Assembly: GCA_905221605.1 (NCBI GenBank)
Contig: CAJNDS010000735.1
Location: 502,001 to 566,000 of the forward strand
Source: Symbiodinium natans
Taxonomy: Eukaryota > Sar > Dinophyceae > Suessiales > Symbiodiniaceae
Length of the DNA: 64,000 nucleotides
Direction of reading: 5' to 3'
Part shown: positions 10,715 through 64,000 of the stretch, piece after piece
Numbering within the stretch: the stretch's first letter is position 1
Layout of the letters: each line of letters starts with the position of its first letter
The notes under the pieces: model-generated
Told to the model about the DNA's origin: nothing
What the model saw: only the letters and a program-made list of their open reading frames with translations
The model's database searches: none
Program-made: the position numbers and the translations under genes

Positions 10715-10855
10715 CTAGGACCCAGAGGAGGCCTATCCCCTTTAGTTTGGGGTTGAGGTTCCCAGAGAAGCCCCTGTAAACCAAAAAGGGCACCCTTTGA
10801 AACCTAAACCCTAAACCCTAAAGGGCACCCTTTGTATTCCTGGTCTTGGGTCTAT
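10715..10855 (+). mobile_element. Family C element with telomere insert flanked by 15-bp duplication
   Basis: aaagggcaccctttg at 10785-10799 and again at 10820-10834, with 20 bp of CCTAAACCCTAAACCCT-like DNA between. Other copies have the 15-mer once. Confidence 0.88.
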
Positions 10856-11328
10856 TTCCAATCTCAGGGCCTTAATATGGTCCCTCACCTTCATTCAAGG
10901 GCCCTAAGCCCTGGCCCTAAACCCTACACCCTAAACCCTAAACCCGCAGCCCTAAACTGTACCCTAAACCCTAAACCCTCAACCCTAAACCCTAAACCCT
11001 AAACCCTAAACCCTAAACCCTAAACCTTAAACCCATGACCTCGGGTGGCACAGGGTCTATAGGAGGTATATAAGGGGTCCCCTTTTTTACGGGACCATGT
11101 AACTACCCTTAGAACATCCCAGGACAGCCCCTTCGGCTTGTTGGTTCTCACAAGGCATGCATGGTTCTTGGTTCCTGGTTTCGGGTGTAGGGTTTAGGGT
11201 TCAGGGTTTAGGGTTTAGTTGCACGTCAAACCCGAAACCCGACACCATAAGCCCTAACCTTAAATCCTAAACCCTACCCTAAACCCTGAACTTTAAGAAA
11301 CCCTAATGGGCCCTAAACTACAGCCCAG

Positions 11329-58623
<47,295 letters not shown>

Positions 58624-59387
58624 TGCCCCTTGTCCTAAACCCTAAACCCTAAACCCTAAACCCTTTTTTGGGGGGGATTAGGTTCCCTGGTAAAACTTTT
58701 TTTTTTGGCGGGGGGGGGGGGGGGGGGGGGGGGTTAGGTTCCCATAACAAAACCCCTTTAAGCAGAAAGAGGCACCCTTTTTAATCCCAGGTTTCTGGGC
58801 AACCTAGACGAAGCCCGAAATGCAAAAGGCGGAAGCCAGAAAGCTCAGGCGCAGAGCCCAGGCCTCTGACCCTAAACCCTAAACCCTAAACCCCAAACCC
58901 AGGACTTCAACGAGTTCTATTCAATGATGCGAGCTTTGCCAGCTGCTTCGCCGCAGAGCTTGACGTAAGCGTCTGGAATTCGGGCGTGGGGCGTGTTTCG
59001 TGCCTTTCCTTTCAGGACAAGTCCCTGAAAGTTGTTCGGTCCGTCCATCTCCGTCCTCGAGTTGTAGCGCTGCATCCTTTGAGTATGTCTTTCTGAGGTC
59101 AGTATTTGACAGCAAGGTTATGTATGCATAGTGCATCCGCTTTCTTGTCAATATATTTTTTATATTAGAGCATGTTTAATATAGTCTTCCATTTATGTCT
59201 CCCAGGACGGTTGCTTGCACAAGGCATTCTGGGCGTCAGCTACCCCAAATTGTGCCCTGTGTTTCCCGCACAGTCCGAAGCCCTAATTGAATTGAAGAGC
59301 CAGAGACAGTGTTTCGAGCCACACGCTTTGAACCTCACTCTCAAGACTTGGGGTTTGGGGTGTACTCAACGGCTCGAACGTACTTTC

Positions 59388-59425
59388 TTTTTTTTTTTTT
59401 TTTTTTTTTTGGGGGGGGGGGGGGG
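59388..59425. repeat. Poly-T/poly-G junction
   Basis: About 23 T directly followed by 15 G. Confidence 0.93.
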
Positions 59426-59635
59426 AGGAGGGGTGTTGTGGTAGTCCCTTGCCGCTTCCCTAGTAAGAAAGGAACCATACGAACACCAAAGCGGATCTAC
59501 CTTAGAGCCTGGGGGTAGGGTTTATAGGGTTTCGCGTCTAGGGTCTATGGGCTCAGGGTGTAGGGTTTAGGGTGCACGGTTTAGGATTTAGAGTTTAGGG
59601 TTTGGGGGCTTGAAATCCACGAGGTGGGTCAGGCT

Positions 59636-59702
59636 GCATTAAAGCGGTCTGCATCGATGATGTCAAAGAGGTCGCGGTCACGCCGCTGGACATGCAAAGC
59701 GG
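59636..59702. CDS. Exon-like island, strand unclear
   Basis: Open on both strands: + reads IKAVCIDDVKEVAVTPLDMQ; minus reads ALHVQRRDRDLFDIIDADRF. Both look coding. Downstream of the CDPK gene, not assigned. Confidence 0.3.
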
Positions 59703-59780
59703 GTTTAGGGGTTAGGGTTTGGAGTTTGGGGTTTAGGTTTTTTGGCGAGTGCATATCGGGCCGCCGTATCAATCTTCTTA

Positions 59781-59872
59781 GTAGCTGAGTAGGTAATCTT
59801 TAACCTTTTGCGGTATAATACCCATAATTGAAAGATATAACCTTTTTTTGGCCCAGGGTACTCCACAACTAG
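59781..59872 (+). repeat. Family J repeat
   Basis: TAGCTGAGTAGGTAATCTTT...CATAATTGAAAGATATAACC...CCAGGGTACTCCACAAC. Confidence 0.7.
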
Positions 59873-59878
59873 GTTTTG

Positions 59879-60085
<207 letters not shown>

Positions 60086-60185
60086 NNNNNNNNNNNNNNN
60101 NNNNNNNNNNNNNNNNNNNNNNNNNNNNNNNNNNNNNNNNNNNNNNNNNNNNNNNNNNNNNNNNNNNNNNNNNNNNNNNNNNNNN
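60086..60185. other. Assembly gap, exactly 100 N
   Basis: A run of 100 N, the usual placeholder for a gap of unknown size. It probably exists because the TG tract could not be assembled. Confidence 0.99.
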
Positions 60186-60643
60186 TTTATGCACTACAGG
60201 CATGCGTGGACCCTTTGGGGATTGGAATGTTTACCGATGGTATCCCTAAGAATCCCTGCAGGATTATAAGAGAAGCTGAAGACCCTAAACTCTACACCCA
60301 AACACTCTATAATTATTATTCTCATTATTAAGGGCAGACGTACCACAACTTAGAAAACTCGCCACATGGGTTCAGGGTGGTAGGTACCTGGAACCTCTGG
60401 GCCAGTTAGAAGCTGAAGCCAGAGTATGATTTAGGGCTCAGGGTTTGGCTCAGTTTGTGGTAGAATACGCTTCCCGGCAGTGGGACGTCACAAGTCAGCA
60501 GAGATCCCAGGCACGTGTTTGAGATGCGGGCTATAAGGGATTGGGGTTTAGGGTTTAGGGTTTAGGGTTTAGGGTTTAGGGTTTAGGAGCAGATCACGCC
60601 GGACCTGCGAAGTCCAAGCTGATGAAATGCCCCCCTAACCCCC

Positions 60644-60770
60644 AAACCCTAAACCCTAAACCCTAAGCCCGAAACCCTAAACCCTAAACCCTAAACCCTA
60701 AACCCTAAACCCTAAACCCTAAACCCTAAACCCTAAACCCTAAACCCTAAACCCTAAACCCTAAACCCTG
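60644..60770. repeat. CCCTAAA array
   Basis: About 18 units. Confidence 0.95.
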
Positions 60771-61263
60771 TTTGAAAGTTCGGATGCGCGCCTCGAGTTG
60801 TTCTGAAGGCTGTCACCTTTGAGCATTCCAGGTGACTGGCAACGAGTGCTGTCTCTTCAGCTTGGGAGCCCCCCGGCATGACAAATTTCGAAAGGTGTAT
60901 CTCCCCCAAACCCACCCGAAGCCTAAACACCCTACACCCTAAACACTTTAGGGTTTAGGGTTTAGGGTTTCGGGTTTAGGGTTTCGGGTTTAGGGTTTAG
61001 GGTTTAGGGCTTAGGGTTCAGGGTTTAGGGTTTGGCTTGAAGGCCCTTCTGCATTCTTAGGGGAGGTTCGGTGAAGTTGCTCACAAGGTCTCGGGGCCCA
61101 ACTACACCCTAAACCCCCTAAACCCCACACCCTAGCCCTAAACCCTAAACCTTACAACCTGCAGCCCTAAACCCTGAACCTCAAACCGTCGAACCTGAAA
61201 CCCTACACCCGACAACCTGAAGCTTTTCTATCCTTGCCACGGCCTTAAACTTCCCTACATCTC

Positions 61264-61412
61264 AGCATCAGGGTTCAGGGCTTAGGGTTCAGGGTTTAGG
61301 GTTCAGGGTTTAGGGTTTAGGGTTTAGGGTTCAGGGTTCAGGGTTCAGGGTTCAGGGTTTAGGGTTTAGGGTTTAGGGTTTAGGGTTCAGGGTTTAGGGT
61401 TGGGGGTTAGGG
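61264..61412. repeat. TTTAGGG/TTCAGGG array
   Basis: Mixed TTTAGGG and TTCAGGG heptamers, a mixture also known from Plasmodium telomeres. Confidence 0.93.
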
Positions 61413-61817
61413 TTGGGTTGGGCCCCGAGACCTGGTGAGCAATTCTTCAACCCAAAGCCGCCAACCGTGAAGCCTACTTCCAACGAAGTTCTAAACTCTA
61501 AAAACCCTAGTTCCCCAAACCCCATTCCCCAAAACAAGAAGAAGTCTCAACCCTAAACCCTAAACCCTAAACCCTAAACCCTAAACCCTAAACCCTAAAC
61601 CCTAAACCCTAAACCCCAGATCTTCAGCTTCTGAGCCCTTGAGCTCTGAGACCTAATCTCTAAACCCTGAACCCAACTAGAGAATTGGTGTCAGAAGAGA
61701 TGGCGAAATCCCAAGTGCTAGCCCTAAACCCTACAAACTCAAACCGAAAAAGCCCTAAATCCCTAATCCCTAATCCCTAAACCCTAAACCCTAAACCCTA
61801 AACCCTAAGCCCCTCAT

Positions 61818-61925
61818 TCCCCGAGGCGCTGCCTCCACGGAAGCCCTGGGCGTACTCTGGGCCCGCTTAGAGAGCGCTGCCAGACCCTCAGAGACCCACC
61901 AGAGAGCTCCCCTAGGACAACCTTC
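61818..61925 (+). CDS. Weak exon-like island
   Basis: Frame RGAASTEALGVLWARLE then SAARPSETHQRAP is open through a GC-rich non-repeat stretch. No motif. Confidence 0.25.
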
Positions 61926-61930
61926 GTAGG

Positions 61931-62030
61931 GAGTAGGGTTTAGGGTTTAGGGTTTAGGGTTTAGGGTTTAGGGTTTAGGGTTTCGTGTTTAGGGTTTAGG
62001 GTTTGGGGTTTAGGGTTTAGGGTTTAGGGC
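61931..62030. repeat. TTTAGGG array
   Basis: About 14 units. Confidence 0.95.
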
Positions 62031-62832
62031 TAGGGTTGAAAGGTTTCGGGTTTACAGGGTTCGGATTTTGGAGCCTCGGGCTTTGGTTTAGGGTATACTG
62101 GCCTCCCTAAAATCCCTTAGGTGAGGACTATGCCTTGCACTTCTCAAGGGACTAAAGGAGGGAAGGAGGGACCCTTGTAGGGGACCTTAGTGGTTATTTG
62201 AGGGGTTTAGGGGCTACCTTAGGTTTATAGGGACCCTATAAGGTACATAGAGGGGTTATATCCGGGAAGAAGATGAAGGGTCCCTACTAGGGGCCCCTCC
62301 TCCCCTTAAACTTCTTTTGCTGCCAGGGGTATACTATGACGCGGTCCTTACATTAGGGTTTAGGGTTTAGGGTTTAGGGTTTAGGGTTTAGGGTTTGGGG
62401 TTTGGGGTTTGGGGTTTCGGCCAGCTCAAGGTTGGGGGTTGCTAGGGGTTTTAGGGTTTTGACTGGGGGTTCCTGGGGGGTTTCGAGCCCTAGATGGGTG
62501 TTGGGTTTAGGGTTTAGGGTTTAGGGTTCAGGGTTTAGGGTTTAGGGTTTAGAGGAAAGGTTCAGCGGTTTCGGTGAGGGTTTTCGCTTCCAGGGTTGAA
62601 GAGCTCCATAGGTACAAGGGCATATTATGGGAAACTGCCGAACTCTAAGGCTCCAAATAGCCCGAAGAAGGTATTCTCTATCGACTTCTTTAGGCCCCAG
62701 TGTAGGTAGTATTCGCATACTGGGAGCCCTAGCGTGAAGTCCAGGTCCTGTCCTGTCAAGCGCCTACACCCCCACAGAGTTTTTTGAGGGTTCACAGGCT
62801 GTAGGTAGCGGGGTTCAGGGCTTTCTATATCT

Positions 62833-62925
62833 CCCTTGGGCATCATTTATTATCTTTGTCTTTGTTTATCTAAAACCCAGGGGATATTAAAGATATTGTT
62901 TTTATTAAGGTTCTAAAGGGAGTAT
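62833..62925 (+). repeat. Family I repeat
   Basis: CCCTTGGGCATCATTTATTA...TTTATTAAGGTTCTAAAGGG; the second copy of the family at 12353. Confidence 0.75.
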
Positions 62926-63277
62926 GGCTTTTGGTTCGGCATGAGAGGCATCCCTTACCCGCCTGCTCGGGGGCTGTGCAGATATACACCACTATCCTTC
63001 CTTATGAGGGCAATATAGGGATTATTGTTCTTCATTCTTTGGGGTTCTTAGGCAAATAGTAGTATAAGTATGCGTTCTTAGGCAAATAGTAGTATAAGTA
63101 TAAGACATTCGGAGGTCTCCGTCAGACTACCCCAGAGACCCAGCGAGCGACGACTGGTGACTGGTAGCCTGGGCAATCCTGCTTTCCTAACCCCTGAAGC
63201 CTGCCATCTGGGTAGCCCTTTGACTGTAAGTATCCCTAAACCCTAAACCCTAAACCCCATTAACCGCAAGCCCTCAT

Positions 63278-63332
63278 CGCACAAATCGAGAACCCCCCCG
63301 CGCAGGTGCTGGCAGACCTCTACTCACTCAGG
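63278..63332 (+). CDS. Weak exon-like island
   Basis: Reads QIENPPAQVLADLYSLR up to a CTCAG|GGCC border, just after a CCCTAAA array. Not assigned. Confidence 0.25.
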
Positions 63333-63455
63333 GCCCTAAGCTCGGCTGGGTCTCGGCCTTAGTGATGGAGCTGAAAAGATAGGGTTTAGGGTTTAGGGTT
63401 TAGGGTTCAGGGTTTAGGGTTTAGGGTTTAGGGTTTGTGAGCCCTCAGCCTTGGC

Positions 63456-63568
63456 TAGACCCAGGAGGAACCTAGGAATAAAACGGATGCCCTTTTTGGT
63501 TTTAAGGTGCTAATAAGGGAACCCCAACCCGAATGAAAGGAAAAAGGGGCCTACTCCGGGTCCTAGTT
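63456..63568 (-). mobile_element. Family C element, reverse orientation
   Basis: Reads CTAGACCCAGGAGGAACCTA...GGGAACCCCAACCC...CCTACTCCGGGTCCTAGT, the complement of the other copies. Confidence 0.78.
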
Positions 63569-63603
63569 AGTCCCCTTGGTAGGCCCTTGGGATACTTGAT
63601 ATT

Positions 63604-63712
63604 TTCCCCTATTGGGTTGAAGAGGATCATATGTAGGAATATAATTGTTCAGATCCCTTATTGGGTTGAAGAGGATCATATGTAGGAATATAATTGTTCA
63701 GAGGGTCTCAAG
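63604..63712 (+). repeat. Family E repeat with 49-bp tandem duplication
   Basis: TTGGGTTGAAGAGGATCATA...AATTGTTCAGA occurs twice at a 49-bp period, then GGGTCTCAAGTTCC. Confidence 0.8.
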
Positions 63713-63793
63713 TTCCATCCTAGTTCCCACACCCAAACTCCGGATGCTGACCTCCGGATTTGGGTTGGCTGTGCCCTCAACCTTTTCGGGCTC

Positions 63794-63952
63794 CCTAAAC
63801 CCTAAACCCTAAACCCTAAACCCTAAACCCTAAACCCTAAACCCTAAACCCTAAACCCTAAACCCTAAACCCTAAACCCTAAACCCTAAACCCTAAACTA
63901 ACCCTAAACCCTAAACCCCAAACCCTAAACCCTAAACCCTAAACCCTAAACC
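63794..63952. repeat. CCCTAAA array near the window end
   Basis: About 22 units followed by unique DNA, so it is not a chromosome end. Confidence 0.95.
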
Positions 63953-64000
63953 TTGCGCTAGCGGGATCTTAGGCTGGTGGCTGCCATGCGGTCTGCGGCC

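Larger units (their letters stand above)
5741..11328. other. Repeat mosaic upstream of the CDPK exons
   Basis: Holds the longest TTTAGGG array, families A, C, D and J, C-runs, and the exon-like islands at 6711, 7516, 7746 and 10360. A further short open stretch (RGLLQEGLAQ, near 8764-8792) is too short to call. Confidence 0.75.

Noticed and set aside
63794-63952. A true chromosome end
   Set aside because: Arrays occur in both orientations throughout and each is followed by unique DNA; neither window edge is a terminal array.

Overview
The window looks like nuclear DNA of a dinoflagellate. Three things suggest this: plant/alveolate-type telomere heptamers (TTTAGGG/CCCTAAA) scattered in both orientations through almost all of it; introns with GC as well as GT donors and a strong AG|G acceptor habit; and a Ty1/copia retrotransposon of the kind I associate with dinoflagellates. 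The species cannot be read from the sequence. Coding content is very low. The rest is telomere-like arrays, short hairpin elements (MITE-like families named A to J here), homopolymer runs, microsatellites and one 100-base assembly gap (60086-60185).

The main host gene is spread over about 47 kb on the + strand (about 11.33-58.62 kb). It is a calcium-dependent protein kinase (CDPK-like) broken into at least 24 tiny exons of roughly 30-80 bp. Read in order they give: glycine loop (12.49 kb), AVK lysine (27.64), DHPNI of helix C (30.25), VKLYEIFED (31.48), hinge (32.07), DLKPQN (35.90), DFG (38.91), GTTAYMAPQ (40.11), CDVWSCG (42.00), helix G (45.25), NPAERLTA (47.91), LEHPWL (48.15), a junction region (48.81-50.35), and four EF-hands (51.33, 53.61, 54.21/55.95, 57.96). 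Most neighbouring exon ends keep the reading phase, which is the strongest argument that they form one gene. Parts of the N-lobe, of helices D/E and of helices F-H are not located, and the N-terminus is unknown.

Inside the 15-kb intron between the glycine-loop and AVK exons, in antisense, lies a complete and very young copia-type LTR retrotransposon (16921-26735, minus strand). It has two 299-bp LTRs differing at one base, TG...CA ends, a primer-binding site matching the anticodon arm of initiator tRNA-Met, a polypurine tract, and flanks in the same C/A-rich satellite. Its polyprotein lies in three overlapping frames: Gag; then CCCH zinc finger/zinc knuckle, protease, a C5-cytosine-methyltransferase-like domain, integrase and a 2-oxoglutarate/Fe(II)-dioxygenase-like domain; then reverse transcriptase, RNase H and a membrane plus zinc tail. 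A DNA-methylase-like and an oxygenase-like module in one retroelement polyprotein is the most unusual protein arrangement here.

The 5' 11 kb and the 3' 5 kb hold no complete gene I can name. They contain repeat mosaic with a few exon-like islands. Several hairpin elements have telomere heptamers inserted at or near their centre, and in two cases the insert is flanked by a 15- or 21-bp duplication of the host element. That suggests telomere repeats are being placed at break sites and expanding inside introns.
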